64,000 nucleotides of DNA from contig CP012156.1 in assembly GCA_001602435.1 (NCBI GenBank), forward strand, positions 1,756,001 to 1,820,000. Reading direction: 5' to 3'. Below are positions 1 to 9,248 of this stretch, piece after piece. A model generated the notes under the pieces. It was not told the origin of the DNA and searched no databases. It was given only the letters and a program-made list of their open reading frames with translations. Within the stretch, counting starts at the first letter, position 1. Every line of letters starts with the position of its first letter. This DNA comes from Hyphomonadaceae bacterium UKL13-1. GTDB lineage: Bacteria > Pseudomonadota > Alphaproteobacteria > Caulobacterales > Aquidulcibacteraceae. The position numbers and the translations under genes are program-made.

Positions 1-104
1 AAGCTTCACTCAGCCATTAAGTATTATCATCTCGAATTTTCAAACTGTTCGTCTACAAGGACGAAAAGACGTTCCTACAAAATAAGCCAAAGTTGAGTCG
101 CGCC

Positions 105-893
105 ATGCGCATTATTGATGACGCCAGAATTTGCTTGATATTCTTTACGCGTCTGCCGGTGACTTGGCCGGAAGACTTGCCGAGAGAGCGCATTACGCGG
201 GCCTTTCAGGCTGCCCCTGTCGCGGGACTCGTGACCGGTATCATCGGTGCGCTGACCTATGGTCTTGCCATGTGGTTGTTCAATGGCAGCGTTCATATCG
301 CGGCAACCTTGGCCGTTGCGTCGCAAGTTGTCACCACAGGCGCTTTCCACGAAGATGGCTTTGCCGATTTCTTTGATGGCGTCGGCGGTGGCAAGACGGT
401 TACAGAACGCCTAGCCATCATGCGCGATTCTCGTATCGGTACCTTTGGCGGCGTCGCACTTTTGCTGGCGATCATCCTCAAAATCTTTTTGGTGGCCGAG
501 ATTGCCCAAGCTTGGCAGGCGGGCCTGTGCCTGATCATCAGCGGGACTTTGGCCCGCACGGCGCTTGTGCATGTGATGACGCTTCTAAAGCCCGCGACCG
601 ATGACGGCATTTCTGCTTCTGCTGGACAACCCACCGCAACCGAAGCAACGACGGCGACCGTGATTGGTGCGGTCATTGGCGGCGTCAGTGTTATCCTTGC
701 CTTTCAATTGAGCTTCATGGGTCCCGCCATTGGCGCTGTGATTGGCACAATCTTGGGCGCTGGGGCGATTGCCTTGACGGCACGCAAGCATTTGGGCGGT
801 CAAACGGGTGACGCCTTGGGGGCAAGTGCCATTGCAGCAGAGCTTGGGGCTTTGGCCGGGATTGTTGCCTTGATCCCGGGCTTTGTCGGCTGA
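105..893 (+). CDS. cobS: Adenosylcobinamide-GDP ribazoletransferase (cobalamin synthase)
   Basis: Membrane enzyme that joins adenosylcobinamide-GDP and alpha-ribazole (or its phosphate) in the last steps of vitamin B12 nucleotide-loop assembly. The protein is very hydrophobic, with several predicted membrane helices, and carries the family signature GAFHEDGFADFFDGVGGG near residue 80, followed by RLAIMRDSRIGTFG. This Asp-rich stretch is the Mg-dependent active site in the family. A TTG at 93 is also in frame, but the ATG at 105 gives the more usual N-terminus. The length of 262 aa is normal. The stop lies next to the start of the DUF1289 gene, so the two are probably one transcript. Other cob genes probably lie upstream of the window. 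Confidence 0.9.
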   Translation: MRIIDDARICLIFFTRLPVTWPEDLPRERITRAFQAAPVAGLVTGIIGALTYGLAMWLFNGSVHIAATLAVASQVVTTGAFHEDGFADFFDGVGGGKTVTERLAIMRDSRIGTFGGVALLLAIILKIFLVAEIAQAWQAGLCLIISGTLARTALVHVMTLLKPATDDGISASAGQPTATEATTATVIGAVIGGVSVILAFQLSFMGPAIGAVIGTILGAGAIALTARKHLGGQTGDALGASAIAAELGALAGIVALIPGFVG

Positions 894-894
894 A

Positions 895-1095
895 ATGGCC
901 GAACCGATCGCGACACCCTGCATCAAAGTTTGCTGTGTAGAGCCGCAATCGGGCCTCTGCCTCGGTTGTTACCGTACCTTGCCAGAGATTGCGCAATGGA
1001 TGCGCTTTACGCCGGACCAGCGCGCCGCGATCACAGAAGAATTGCCCAATCGCCGCGACAGGCTGGACCCGATTTATCAGACCCAGTCTCGCTAG
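895..1095 (+). CDS. DUF1289 family small Cys-rich protein
   Basis: A 66-aa protein with the DUF1289 pattern: CIKVCC, then CLGCYRTLPEIAQW, a likely metal-binding Cys cluster, followed by a basic C-terminus. The function of the family is unknown. Many proteobacteria carry one such gene, often next to unrelated metabolic genes. The chosen ATG (895) lies 1 nt after the cobS stop, and an in-frame TTG at 883 would overlap cobS. Translational coupling to cobS is likely. The gene converges on argS with only a few bases between them. Confidence 0.85.
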   Translation: MAEPIATPCIKVCCVEPQSGLCLGCYRTLPEIAQWMRFTPDQRAAITEELPNRRDRLDPIYQTQSR

Positions 1096-1098
1096 AGA

Positions 1099-2883
1099 TC
1101 ACATCCGCTCGGGTGCTTCGATCCCAAGAAGATCGAGTGCGATCAGCAATTGCGTCAAGGTCGCCTTAGCCAAAGTCAGGCGCGACGCGCGCACGTCCGC
1201 CTCTGCCGCATTCATGATCGGACAGGCCGCGTAGAAGGCCGAAAACGCCCCAGCCAAGCTATAGGCATGGTCCGCCAAAATATGGGGCGCGCGCTTGTCA
1301 TAGGCCCCGCGAAGGGCATGCTCAAAGCCATCCAGCACCAAGATCAAATCGCGCTCTGCGCCTTCCAGGCTCACCACTGGACCAGCAGTAAAGCCTGCTT
1401 CATCCGCCTTACGTAGGATCGATTTGATCCGGACGGCCGCATAAAGGAGATAAGGCCCCGTCTTGCCTTCAAAACTCAAGAACCGATCTAGGTCAAAGAT
1501 ATAGGACGTACCGCGGAAGTTCTGCAGATCGGCAAACTTCAGGGCCGCAATACCAACTTTGTGCGCGATGTCGGCGCGTTCGTCTTGTGGCCAGTCTTGG
1601 CCGACGCCGGCCTCATCAATCTTGGCTTGGGCTTTTTCCTGCACTTGGGTGATGAGGTCGTGCAGCTTTAAGACGCCGCCTTCGCGGGTTTTAAACGGCT
1701 TGCCATCTTGGCCATTCATCGTGCCAAAACCGATATGGTCGAGGCCCTCACGCGGCATATAGCCAGCCTTGTCCGCCGCACGAAACACGGTTTCAAAGTG
1801 ATCGGCTTGGCGTTGATCGACGCAATAGATGATCAGATCGGTTTGGAAGCGCTTTACACGGTCAACAATGGTGGCCAGATCAGTTGTGCCATACATGGCC
1901 GAACCTTCTGACGAGACCACCAGCAGGGGCGCAACATTTGGCCCCTCGCCGCCATCCTTCTTCGGCACCATTTTGTCGTGCACAAAGACTACCCGCGCGC
2001 CTTGATCATCTTGCAACAGACCTTTGGCTTCCAAGTCTGTGATCATGTCGGGGATCAAGGGATCTGCATCGCTTTCGCCCAGCCACAGATCAAAGGTCAC
2101 GCCTAGGGCAGCAAACTCGCGCTCCAAAGCCCCGCGTGAGACGGCCACAAAATGCTGCCACAGCGCGCGATAGCCGGGCCGGCCTGCTTGCAGCTCGGCT
2201 GTGGCTTTACGGGCGCGGTCGCGCGCCTCGACATCGGTTTTGGCCAAAGCAGCCGCTGCTGGATAAATGCGCTCCAGATCGGACAACTGAACCGGGCTGG
2301 TTTCAGGATACGGTCCGGTAAAGTTGGCATCGAAATAGGGAAGGTCCGGCAGTTCTTGCGCCAAAGTGGCAATCAACAGGCCCATTTGGAAACCCCAGTC
2401 CCCAAAGTGCGCATCACCCCACACCTGATCGCCGCGGAAGCGGTAAAGCCGCTTGATGCTGTCGCCAATAATGGTCGCGCGCAAATGGCCAACATGCATG
2501 GATTTGGCGACATTCGGCCCCGCATAGTCGACAATGACCCGACGCGGCACCTCAACCAGCTGCGCGCCCGCGCGGCCATCTGCGGCGATGGTTTCAGCTT
2601 GGGCGACCAGAGCAGCGTCCGACAAGGTGATGTTGAGGAACCCGGGGCCAGCGACCTCTACGCGGGCTATATCGGGGTCTTTGGCAAGTCTTGCGGCAAC
2701 GGCGGTTGCGACCTCACGCGGGTTTTTGCCTGCCTGCTTGGCCCCAGCCATCGCGCCATTGCACTGAAAATGGCCGAACTCTGCCTTTTGGGCGCGCACA
2801 ACCGCACCCAGATCCCGGCTTAAGCCTAGATCAGCGAAAGCATCCCCCAACTTGTGGGCCAATTGAAACGCAAAATGGGTCAT
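1099..2883 (-). CDS. argS: Arginyl-tRNA synthetase
   Basis: Class Ia aminoacyl-tRNA synthetase charging tRNA-Arg in the cytoplasm. At 594 aa it is full length. An N-terminal Arg-specific domain (about 1-100) is followed by the Rossmann catalytic core with the HIGH-type motif HVGH at about residues 130-133, preceded by GPNVAKSM. The C-terminal helical DALR anticodon-binding domain covers roughly the last 120 residues. The canonical KMSKS is replaced by a KTREGG-type stretch, as in many ArgRS. It sits 12 nt downstream of a lipoprotein gene on the same strand, so the two are probably co-transcribed. The tRNA-Arg gene at 4821 is nearby but on the other strand. Confidence 0.97.
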   Translation of the reverse strand: MTHFAFQLAHKLGDAFADLGLSRDLGAVVRAQKAEFGHFQCNGAMAGAKQAGKNPREVATAVAARLAKDPDIARVEVAGPGFLNITLSDAALVAQAETIAADGRAGAQLVEVPRRVIVDYAGPNVAKSMHVGHLRATIIGDSIKRLYRFRGDQVWGDAHFGDWGFQMGLLIATLAQELPDLPYFDANFTGPYPETSPVQLSDLERIYPAAAALAKTDVEARDRARKATAELQAGRPGYRALWQHFVAVSRGALEREFAALGVTFDLWLGESDADPLIPDMITDLEAKGLLQDDQGARVVFVHDKMVPKKDGGEGPNVAPLLVVSSEGSAMYGTTDLATIVDRVKRFQTDLIIYCVDQRQADHFETVFRAADKAGYMPREGLDHIGFGTMNGQDGKPFKTREGGVLKLHDLITQVQEKAQAKIDEAGVGQDWPQDERADIAHKVGIAALKFADLQNFRGTSYIFDLDRFLSFEGKTGPYLLYAAVRIKSILRKADEAGFTAGPVVSLEGAERDLILVLDGFEHALRGAYDKRAPHILADHAYSLAGAFSAFYAACPIMNAAEADVRASRLTLAKATLTQLLIALDLLGIEAPERM

Positions 2884-2895
2884 GGGATTGGGCCT

Positions 2896-3642
2896 TTAGC
2901 GTGGAACGCCAGCATCCACACGGAAGCGCTTACCTTTGCGGTTGAAGTCCAATTGCTCTGGCGTCAATTCAAAGCCGACCAGCACCTCAAAGTTCGCCCC
3001 AGCAATGTCCTTATTGGCACGGGGGATTTCTATTGCGATCGGTAAGGACTTCAAGGCAACCCGGTCAGAGCCTGCTGGAATCGCAACCCGTTGGGTATAG
3101 ACTTGGCGGCTGATGACGGCGATGTCCTTGCGCGTGACAGTCACCCAATATTTAGCGTCCTTATAGGCACCCTTCGCCTTAGGACCTTTGCCAAACGCCA
3201 TATCCAATTCCAGATTAATGGTAATTGGATCGCTGCCAACATAGCGGCAATCTGAATTGACGTTCAAAATCTCGCCCGTATAGCCGACATTCTCAAACCG
3301 CTCTGGCCCGTCAAGCTCCACAAAACGCTGCGCATCATACAACACCCGCACAGCTGGACACGGCCCAACATTGGCGACGCCTGAATCACTGCCGAGTGTC
3401 TTGGCGAGCCCTGAAAAGAAGCCGCGTTTGCGGGGGGGGCCGACTGGGGTCTCTAAGGTTTCAGCATCCCCTGCCTTAGCCTCAACCGCAGGCTTTGGCG
3501 CTTCTGCGGCTGGCGCGTCAGCCTCTGACATCGGCGGCGGGGCCTTATTGCGGCCATCGCGATTGCCTACAAATGGCAAGGACGAGCAAGCGGCAAAAAG
3601 GATGGACGAAGTGATCACAAAGGCAATAGCTTGGGGGCGCAT
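2896..3642 (-). CDS. Putative outer-membrane or periplasmic lipoprotein, unknown function
   Basis: 248 aa from the ATG at 3642. The open frame extends further upstream to 3858, but the ATG at 3642 starts a classical lipoprotein signal ending in the lipobox FAAC, with the modified Cys at residue 19. A low-complexity Pro/Ala/Glu linker follows (about 25-75), then a Gly-rich segment and a C-terminal beta-rich domain with alternating charged and hydrophobic residues. I do not recognise a named family. It precedes argS by 12 nt and is divergent from ispH. The location is inferred from the signal only. Confidence 0.7.
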   Translation of the reverse strand: MRPQAIAFVITSSILFAACSSLPFVGNRDGRNKAPPPMSEADAPAAEAPKPAVEAKAGDAETLETPVGPPRKRGFFSGLAKTLGSDSGVANVGPCPAVRVLYDAQRFVELDGPERFENVGYTGEILNVNSDCRYVGSDPITINLELDMAFGKGPKAKGAYKDAKYWVTVTRKDIAVISRQVYTQRVAIPAGSDRVALKSLPIAIEIPRANKDIAGANFEVLVGFELTPEQLDFNRKGKRFRVDAGVPR

Positions 3643-3772
3643 GTTGCATTCCACAGAAGAAGCGAAGCAGACCATCTTGGCACTGCCGCAATTATAGACC
3701 ATGTCTTTAGAGGTCAGTCTTGCTTCAAGCAACGCAATGCGGCGCCAACAAGGCAATGCCACCGGAGAAATC

Positions 3773-4741
3773 ATGTCGGAAGTTACAGCCCCTACCCCTC
3801 CTTTGACGATTTTGCTCGCTGCACCGCGCGGCTTTTGCGCCGGTGTTGACCGCGCCATCCAGATTGTTGAGCGCGCGATTGAGAAATGGGGTGCCCCTGT
3901 CTATGTCCGTCACGAGATCGTCCACAACGTCCATGTCGTGGAAAGATTGAAGCGATTAGGCGCTGTTTTTGTTGAAGAATTAGACGAATGCCCGACTGAC
4001 CGTCCTGTGGTGTTTTCCGCCCACGGCGTACCGAAATCGGTGCCGGAAGAGGCCTCACGCCGCAATATGATTTTTGTCGATGCGACCTGCCCTTTGGTCT
4101 CCAAAGTCCATGTCGAAGCCCAACGGCATTTTGATGCGGAGCGTGAAATTGTTCTCATTGGCCATGCAGGTCACCCTGAAGTCATTGGCACCATGGGCCA
4201 ATTGCCCGAAGGCTCGGTGACCTTGATCCAAGACGTCGCAGAAATCGCTGATTTCCAGCCAAAAGATGCCAAAAAGCTCGCTTTTGTGACCCAAACGACG
4301 CTGTCGGTCGATGATACAGCCGAGATTGTCGGCGCATTACAGGCCAAATTTCCCGAAATCTCGCCACCGCATAAGGAAGACATTTGCTACGCGACGACGA
4401 ATCGCCAAGAGGCGGTCAAAGCGCTAGGGGCCAAAGCTGACCTCCTCTTGGTCATTGGCTCAAAAACCTCGTCCAACTCTATTCGGCTGGTGGAAGTGGG
4501 CCTTCGCGCCGGGGCGAAAGCCGCCCATTTGATCGATGATGCCCATGGCATCGACTGGTCATGGTTTGACGGAATCTCCACCCTGGGCCTCACCGCCGGG
4601 GCCAGTGCGCCAGAAGATTTGGTCGAAGCGGTGATTGCGGCCTGTCAGGCACGCTTTGGCGTGACGCTGCAAGATGTGGAAGTCACGCGCGAAGACGTCA
4701 TCTTCAAACTACCGCGCGTGGTCGCGACGACGCAGGACTAA
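3773..4741 (+). CDS. ispH: 4-hydroxy-3-methylbut-2-enyl diphosphate reductase (LytB)
   Basis: Last enzyme of the MEP isoprenoid pathway, reducing HMBPP to IPP and DMAPP with an iron-sulfur cluster. The three cluster cysteines are at about residues 22 (GFCAGVDRA), 106 (DATCPLV) and 205 ([10 protein letters not shown]). The HAGHPE motif and TQTTLS are also present. The open frame reaches back to 3701, but the ATG at 3773 is preceded by the Shine-Dalgarno CGGAGAAA and starts close to the conserved core, giving 322 aa, the usual length. Confidence 0.97.
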   Translation: MSEVTAPTPPLTILLAAPRGFCAGVDRAIQIVERAIEKWGAPVYVRHEIVHNVHVVERLKRLGAVFVEELDECPTDRPVVFSAHGVPKSVPEEASRRNMIFVDATCPLVSKVHVEAQRHFDAEREIVLIGHAGHPEVIGTMGQLPEGSVTLIQDVAEIADFQPKDAKKLAFVTQTTLSVDDTAEIVGALQAKFPEISPPHKEDICYATTNRQEAVKALGAKADLLLVIGSKTSSNSIRLVEVGLRAGAKAAHLIDDAHGIDWSWFDGISTLGLTAGASAPEDLVEAVIAACQARFGVTLQDVEVTREDVIFKLPRVVATTQD

Positions 4742-4820
4742 ACGCCGACTAACTCTCGGGCCAAATTCTGTAACACCCCCCTCCCCAAACCGCCGCGCGC
4801 CCGCTAAGCAGAGGCCGTGC

Positions 4821-4897
4821 GGTCCCGTAGCTCAGCAGGATAGAGCAATCGTTTCCTAAACGATGGGTCGGGGGTTCAAGTCCCTTCGGGACCGCCA
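4821..4897 (+). tRNA. tRNA-Arg (anticodon CCU)
   Basis: A complete cloverleaf can be drawn: 7-bp acceptor stem GGTCCCG/CGGGACC, discriminator G and encoded CCA (4895-4897). The D arm contains GCTCAGCAGGATAGAGC. The anticodon stem is ATCGT/ACGAT around loop TTCCTAA, with anticodon CCT. The T arm contains GGTTCAAGTCC. Its last 16 bp are repeated at 15046-15061 and serve as the left attachment site of the 10-kb element, so the element supplied this 3' end and kept the tRNA functional. Confidence 0.97.
4882..4897 (+). repeat. attL core (16-bp direct repeat in tRNA-Arg 3' end)
   Basis: CCCTTCGGGACCGCCA, identical to 15046-15061. It covers the 3' half of the acceptor stem plus CCA. Read on the minus strand, the same bases encode A-V-P-K-G of the split satellite gene. 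Confidence 0.88.
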
Positions 4898-4920
4898 ACT
4901 CATCCATTTTCTTGTTTCCT
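4898..4920 (-). promoter_or_regulatory. Detached Shine-Dalgarno and start codon of the split satellite gene
   Basis: On the minus strand AGGAAA (about 4920-4915) is followed after about 9 nt by ATG (4907-4905), then GAT GAG T and the att core. In the integrated state this start runs into the antisense of the tRNA and gives a short frame ending near 4749. In a circular form it joins in frame to the gene now at 14412-15062. The ATG overlaps the integrase stop (4902-4900), so translation could be coupled. Confidence 0.7.
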
Positions 4921-6009
4921 TTCAATGGTTTGAGGCTCAATTTGGCTAACCGGGTCTAAGGTTCGCCAATTTTTGTTCTGGTTTTCTTCACTGCCAAAGG
5001 CTTTATTGATTGCCTTATCGCCCATGCCCGCACGATTTGCGGACCGCGTATAGCGGTCAACTTCGGCTAGGGTCTGGTGGCCAGTGACTGCCATAATCTC
5101 GTGAGAACTTGCGCCCGCTTCTGCCAGCCTGCGCGCCATGGACTTCCGCAAGCCGTGAGAGGAAACGCCGCTAAGGCCAGCCTCCTTCACGCAATCTCGA
5201 AACCAATTGCCAAAGCCGCCCTTGGTAAAGGGTGCGCCTGTCTGCGTGACTAGAAACGCCAGATTTGTTTTTGGCCACAACGCCAGCTCGTCAAGCAGGG
5301 GCTTAGGTGCCGCAAAGTCCACCGCTTGGCCTGTCTTTTCCTGCTTTAGCCTTACACGGCCATTTGTGAGGTGTTGCGGACCTAATAGGTGAACATCGCC
5401 CAAGCGCTGGCCAGTGTAGAGCAACAGCATAAACGCCAACCGCGCACGGGTTCCCGGCTTATGATGTGCCTCAAAGGCTGCGATTTGTTCTTCAGTCCAA
5501 GCCCGGTAGCCTTCGGACTTCACCTTGAGCTTGCGGACTTCGCGAATCTTGTCCTGCTTGATATAGCCACGATCAACAGCGAACTTAGACAAATTGCGAA
5601 GCGCCTTGAGCATGGTGTTAGCCGCGTTTGGCGTTTGCCGCTTGGCGTCCATCCATTGGCGAACGTGCCGCGCCTCAAGCACGCCAAAGGGTTTATCCCC
5701 ATGGTTTTTGCGAAGCCATTCAAATTGCCGTCGCATGGTGTCTTTGGTTGACGGTCGATAGGCTGCAAACTCAGGTGATGCATAGAACTTCACGATCAAC
5801 CAAGCATTGGAGCCCAGCCCCGTAAACTCAGCGCCCGCCCCCTCTGGCTTGGCATGGCCTGCCACCGCTGCCTGATAGCTCGCCATGAACTCAGCACTTC
5901 CCGGCTGTCCCTTAAGGGTCTTGTGCGTGCCCTTATAGCGATAACGCCAGCGCAAGCCGCCGTGTCGATCGCGATAAGAGGAAACGCCGGGAAGCTGAAC
6001 TTTAACCAT
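4900..6009 (-). CDS. int: Tyrosine recombinase/integrase of the satellite
   Basis: Site-specific recombinase that integrates and excises the element at tRNA-Arg. From the ATG at 6009 it is 369 aa. An N-terminal arm-binding domain contains SSYRDRHGGLRWRYRYKG, followed by a SAM-like core-binding domain and the catalytic domain. The catalytic residues are visible: Arg in TGQRLGDV, HxxR in SHGLRKSMA, His in VTGHQT and Tyr in VDRYTRSA. The frame is open back to 6072, but the ATG at 6009 matches the usual start of phage integrases and overlaps the end of the 62-aa gene. The stop lies 2 bp from the att core, the classical arrangement. It is the last gene of the capsid operon. Confidence 0.93.
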   Translation of the reverse strand: MVKVQLPGVSSYRDRHGGLRWRYRYKGTHKTLKGQPGSAEFMASYQAAVAGHAKPEGAGAEFTGLGSNAWLIVKFYASPEFAAYRPSTKDTMRRQFEWLRKNHGDKPFGVLEARHVRQWMDAKRQTPNAANTMLKALRNLSKFAVDRGYIKQDKIREVRKLKVKSEGYRAWTEEQIAAFEAHHKPGTRARLAFMLLLYTGQRLGDVHLLGPQHLTNGRVRLKQEKTGQAVDFAAPKPLLDELALWPKTNLAFLVTQTGAPFTKGGFGNWFRDCVKEAGLSGVSSHGLRKSMARRLAEAGASSHEIMAVTGHQTLAEVDRYTRSANRAGMGDKAINKAFGSEENQNKNWRTLDPVSQIEPQTIERKQENG

Positions 6010-6190
6010 GAGGCACATCATATGGGTTTGATTGATCCTGCATAGAATCACTTGGAACGTCGGAAAGGTCAAAGGTCAGCTTATGGCCGCCGGGTGCCTC
6101 ATATTTGAACGCGCGCGCGCCGTTCGCCTTAGCCACCTTAAAGGCTAATGAAAGGTCGCCTTCTGTGAAGATATGCGCGCGCTTTGCCAT
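6002..6190 (-). CDS. Small conserved-looking phage ORF upstream of integrase
   Basis: 62 aa starting MAKRAHIFTEGDL. The start codon shares its A with the portal stop (TAATG at 6190), and the end overlaps the integrase start, so it is embedded in the operon. The N-terminus (IFTEGDLSLAFKVAKANG) resembles small proteins found just before integrases in alphaproteobacterial prophages. This is pattern memory, not a search. It has no clear helix-turn-helix. Position and size would suit a recombination directionality factor, but this is only a guess. Confidence 0.68.
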   Translation of the reverse strand: MAKRAHIFTEGDLSLAFKVAKANGARAFKYEAPGGHKLTFDLSDVPSDSMQDQSNPYDVPHG

Positions 6191-7401
6191 TAGACTTGCG
6201 CTCCCATGTTTTGGCCTTGCTGGTTCGCAACAGTGCCCAAGGGAATCCAATTGCCGGGGTAGTGGAACACGTCGCCATCTGGAATAGGTGGCTGGTTCTC
6301 CATCCTGCGAATGTCGTTAGGGCTAAGCGCCCCGATTTCGCGCGCAATGCGGTAGGCTTGGAAGCGGTTAAACACGTCGCCCCGCAAGAGCCCAGACAGA
6401 TCGTGCTCGATGTAGAGCGTGCGACGTTCTTCAGGCGTTAGGAGGCAACGAAGCATTGCCGCCTCAATGCGGCCTGCAAGCGGTCCTAGAGCGTTTTGGA
6501 CCAATGCGCGGCCTTCATGCTCCACGTTCGAGTAGGTCGCCCGGTCAACGATACCAACGACGGTAGGCGGGATGCCAAAGCAACGCGCGCAATCTTCATT
6601 GGTCAGCCTGCGAGAGGCCAGAAACTCCATGTCAGCGGAAGATAGCTCGATTGGCTTGAAGTCTGGGCCGCCATCCAAAACTAGGACGCCGCCAGCCTTC
6701 TTGCCATTAGACGAAAAGTCTTTCATCGCGGCGGAAACGCCAGCGCGTGCATCTGGGCTTAGCTTGTTCTCAAAAGACAAAACGCCGCTCGAGCGGACCG
6801 CATTTTCTGCGACGCGCTCAGCGGTCTTTGCTTGAACGATTGCCAGCCCATAGACGCCGCTCGAGATAGTCAGCGGGCTTTGCCCAAGGATGCCATCTTT
6901 TGAGGGGCCGCGAATGTGCAAGATTTCATCGGCAAGGAACACTTGACCGCCTGCCTTGTAGCGTAGGCGACCATTGGCCAGCTTTTCAATCGTCACGGTC
7001 GTGGGGTCGAGCCGGTAGAGCGCAATCACTTGCCCAGCTCCATCGCGCTCGATTGTCGCGTAGGCGTTGCCACGGGTGTCGAGGTCGCGGACCATTATTT
7101 CGCGGAACTCAAAGGCGGTTTGATTTGGGTTCGCTACACTGTGAAGCACATCATATAGCGGCAAATCATCAGCCCGAGAGCGTGCGCCATCTGGGCCACG
7201 CCGGAACACATGAAGGCCAACACCTGCGGTCAGCTCCGAACGAATCCGAACACATGCCGCAACAGTCGAGAGATTGGATAGGATCGCGTCTGGGCTTGAG
7301 GTGTCGCCATAAGAGCCCATGTCAGAGCCATAAACATCTGTCAGGGTAAGGACACGGGTCTCAGGGTCAGGACGGCCTAGAAGGCGGTTTAGAAGGCTCA
7401 T
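6190..7401 (-). CDS. HK97-type phage portal protein
   Basis: The portal forms the dodecameric DNA entry channel of the capsid. It is 403 aa from the ATG at 7401, which sits in an ATGA overlap with the protease stop; an upstream GTG at 7410 is possible. Recognisable stretches are SNLSTVAACVRIRSELTAG, REIMVRDLDTRGNAYATIER, LHIRGPSKDGILGQSPL, and the C-terminal SRRLTNEDCARCFGIPPTVVG, all typical of the family. Length is normal. It is preceded by capsid and protease genes, so the order is capsid-protease-portal, the reverse of the usual portal-protease-capsid order of HK97-like phages. Confidence 0.93.
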   Translation of the reverse strand: MSLLNRLLGRPDPETRVLTLTDVYGSDMGSYGDTSSPDAILSNLSTVAACVRIRSELTAGVGLHVFRRGPDGARSRADDLPLYDVLHSVANPNQTAFEFREIMVRDLDTRGNAYATIERDGAGQVIALYRLDPTTVTIEKLANGRLRYKAGGQVFLADEILHIRGPSKDGILGQSPLTISSGVYGLAIVQAKTAERVAENAVRSSGVLSFENKLSPDARAGVSAAMKDFSSNGKKAGGVLVLDGGPDFKPIELSSADMEFLASRRLTNEDCARCFGIPPTVVGIVDRATYSNVEHEGRALVQNALGPLAGRIEAAMLRCLLTPEERRTLYIEHDLSGLLRGDVFNRFQAYRIAREIGALSPNDIRRMENQPPIPDGDVFHYPGNWIPLGTVANQQGQNMGAQV

Positions 7402-7922
7402 GAGCGGCACTCCGTCAGAAGGGCTAGATAGCGCTCGGCATAGGTGCCAACGCCACTAGAGCGGGCCGCAACACTCGTTTGAGGATAGGCAGGCCACGAT
7501 TGAACGATTGAGATTTCACGCAAGTCAACAGTGCGCAATTCGCGCTTATTGCCTTGCCATGCGTCGCCATTTTTCGGGATGGTGAACCCAAAGGACATGC
7601 CGCCCAGATCGCCACGTTCTGCCAAGGCCAGAAGGTCCCGGCCTATTTGGGTGTCAGGAACGTCAAGATCAAAGCCCAGCCCCTTGCTATCCTCAAATAG
7701 ACGCAAAGTGCCGGATTTGGTCCGCGCTAGAAGGCGGGTCGGGTCATGGTCGGCTAGTGCCAAAATGTCGTTGCCTAGAGCAGATTTGAAAGCTCCAGGA
7801 CGAATGGTCTCGAGAAACGATCCCACGCGGGTTTCAACGCCAAACACTGCTGCATAGCCTTCGAGGCGGCGGTCTTTAACCGCCACCTCAGTAGCTAAGG
7901 CTCGTTTCTCGAGGGCCGTCAT
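7398..7922 (-). CDS. HK97 family prohead protease
   Basis: Serine protease that cleaves the capsid scaffold (delta) domain during maturation. It is 174 aa from ATG 7922, which overlaps the capsid stop as TAATG. Family landmarks are RLEGYAAVFGVET near the N-terminus, IRPGAFKSAL, catalytic His in ADHDPTRLLART, and catalytic Ser in GDLGGMSFGF, then LREISIV. The open frame extends back to 7991, but that would overlap capsid coding sequence by 70 nt. It is coupled on both sides to capsid and portal. Confidence 0.92.
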   Translation of the reverse strand: MTALEKRALATEVAVKDRRLEGYAAVFGVETRVGSFLETIRPGAFKSALGNDILALADHDPTRLLARTKSGTLRLFEDSKGLGFDLDVPDTQIGRDLLALAERGDLGGMSFGFTIPKNGDAWQGNKRELRTVDLREISIVQSWPAYPQTSVAARSSGVGTYAERYLALLTECRS

Positions 7923-9214
7923 TATGGGGTAATCCCTGCAATGCGGGCCAGTGCGGCCGGACGGGCCAAGGCCACATCTGCGCGCATCCAAGCAATGAAG
8001 CCAATCTGGCCCACTTCTGCGAAGCGCTCCTGCAAGACTTGGATTTGCAAGTCAGTGCGAAGGCCAATCATAACTTGGCTAAAGTCGCCCAGAATGATGG
8101 AACTTGCATTGTTCGAGGTGCCTTGCGTCTCATTGATCGGCATAGACACGGTCGCAAATTGCGGGACGCCTGCAATGCGGGGTGGTGCGTTCAAAGGCTG
8201 GCCAGTCGAGTCAACCAAACCATTGATCGCGCGTGCCGTGCGGGGGTGCATGACCATGCCGCTAACAACGCTCGAGTTAGCCGTCTCGAGGCTTTGCACC
8301 GCGTTTAGGACAGGTGCCCAGCCTGCGAACACTGCGCCGTTGGTGCCCATGCTGACCGCCTGAATGCCAGACTGGCCACGGATGCCCAAGGGCTCGTTAG
8401 CCGTGCCAGCACCCACTAGGATTGCTTGGTCAAGTGCAACCGCTGCCGCGCCTGCCAAGATATTCCGGCAAGCCGCGTCAATGTTCTGGCCATCTTCCAG
8501 CAATTCGCGGGACACTTGGAAGCGAACCGCCCAAGTCCGGGCCGTCAAGGTGACTTGGTCAAAGACTGGATCGCTTTCGACAATAGCCGCATTCTCAGCA
8601 CGCCAACCGCCCGTTGGGTCGGTAATTACGCGGGCCATACGCAAGGTCTGGCTTGTCATCGGGACGGTTAAAGCGCCTGCCTGAATAGAGACGGTCTGGG
8701 CTCGCATGCGGTCGATGATTTCAGCCGCAAGAGGCGTTGGGACCGTTGCACCGCCTGCGCCGATTGTGCCTTCACCCAAGACGCGCCGCTCGAGGTCGTT
8801 GCTAGGACCCAAGGCCAAGGACTTGAGATAACCGCTGATACCGATTTCTTGAGCTGCGCCACCATCGCCAACGAAGTCCGCAAAGCGATGCTCTTTAGTC
8901 AGGACTGGAACCGCTTGGCCATTGGCTGCCTGCCAGATCGGGCCGTTGTGTTTGGCGCGGGTCTCGGTGTTTTGAAACACCTTCAGGCTACGTTCTTCAG
9001 TTTTGCCATCGCCAACGACTTCCGCCGGGGCTGCCTTTTCCATTGCGTCCAGCTTTTGGCGTGCCTCAAGGCGGGACTTGATAGATTGGACTTTGGCTTC
9101 AAGAGGCTCGAGCGCGGGGCCGTCCTCTTTGCCGTCAATCCTTGCAGCAAGAGCGCTGCGGACTTCATTCTCTGCGGTAGCCAATTCCGCCTTTAGGCTT
9201 GCTGCTGTCGTCAT
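7922..9214 (-). CDS. HK97-fold major capsid protein
   Basis: Builds the icosahedral head. It is 430 aa. A charged helical N-terminal scaffold domain (about 1-110, Ala/Glu/Lys-rich, probably coiled coil and removed by the protease) is followed by the HK97 core with GGATVPTPLAAEIIDRMR, then WRAENAAIVESDPVFDQVTL, VSRELLEDGQNIDA and a C-terminal FAEVGQIGFIAWMRADVAL. These are classical phage_capsid family features. It lies downstream of the MerR-like gene by 34 nt and is coupled to the protease. Satellite capsids are expected to be smaller than helper capsids, but that cannot be read from the sequence. Confidence 0.95.
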   Translation of the reverse strand: MTTAASLKAELATAENEVRSALAARIDGKEDGPALEPLEAKVQSIKSRLEARQKLDAMEKAAPAEVVGDGKTEERSLKVFQNTETRAKHNGPIWQAANGQAVPVLTKEHRFADFVGDGGAAQEIGISGYLKSLALGPSNDLERRVLGEGTIGAGGATVPTPLAAEIIDRMRAQTVSIQAGALTVPMTSQTLRMARVITDPTGGWRAENAAIVESDPVFDQVTLTARTWAVRFQVSRELLEDGQNIDAACRNILAGAAAVALDQAILVGAGTANEPLGIRGQSGIQAVSMGTNGAVFAGWAPVLNAVQSLETANSSVVSGMVMHPRTARAINGLVDSTGQPLNAPPRIAGVPQFATVSMPINETQGTSNNASSIILGDFSQVMIGLRTDLQIQVLQERFAEVGQIGFIAWMRADVALARPAALARIAGITP

Positions 9215-9248
9215 AGTTTAAAGGTTCCTTCTAAGGGAAAATCCGCAA

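Noticed and set aside
1..92. Possible cobalamin riboswitch before cobS
   Set aside because: Only 92 bases are available and no B12-box-like sequence is visible; cobS is probably internal to an operon starting outside the window.
293..676. Long minus-strand ORF inside cobS
   Set aside because: Shadow frame of a clearly recognised gene, as are most other overlapping frames in the window.
4749..4940. 63-codon minus-strand ORF through the tRNA
   Set aside because: It is the antisense of tRNA-Arg joined to the detached satellite start. Not a gene in the integrated state, but its first codons matter for the circular form.
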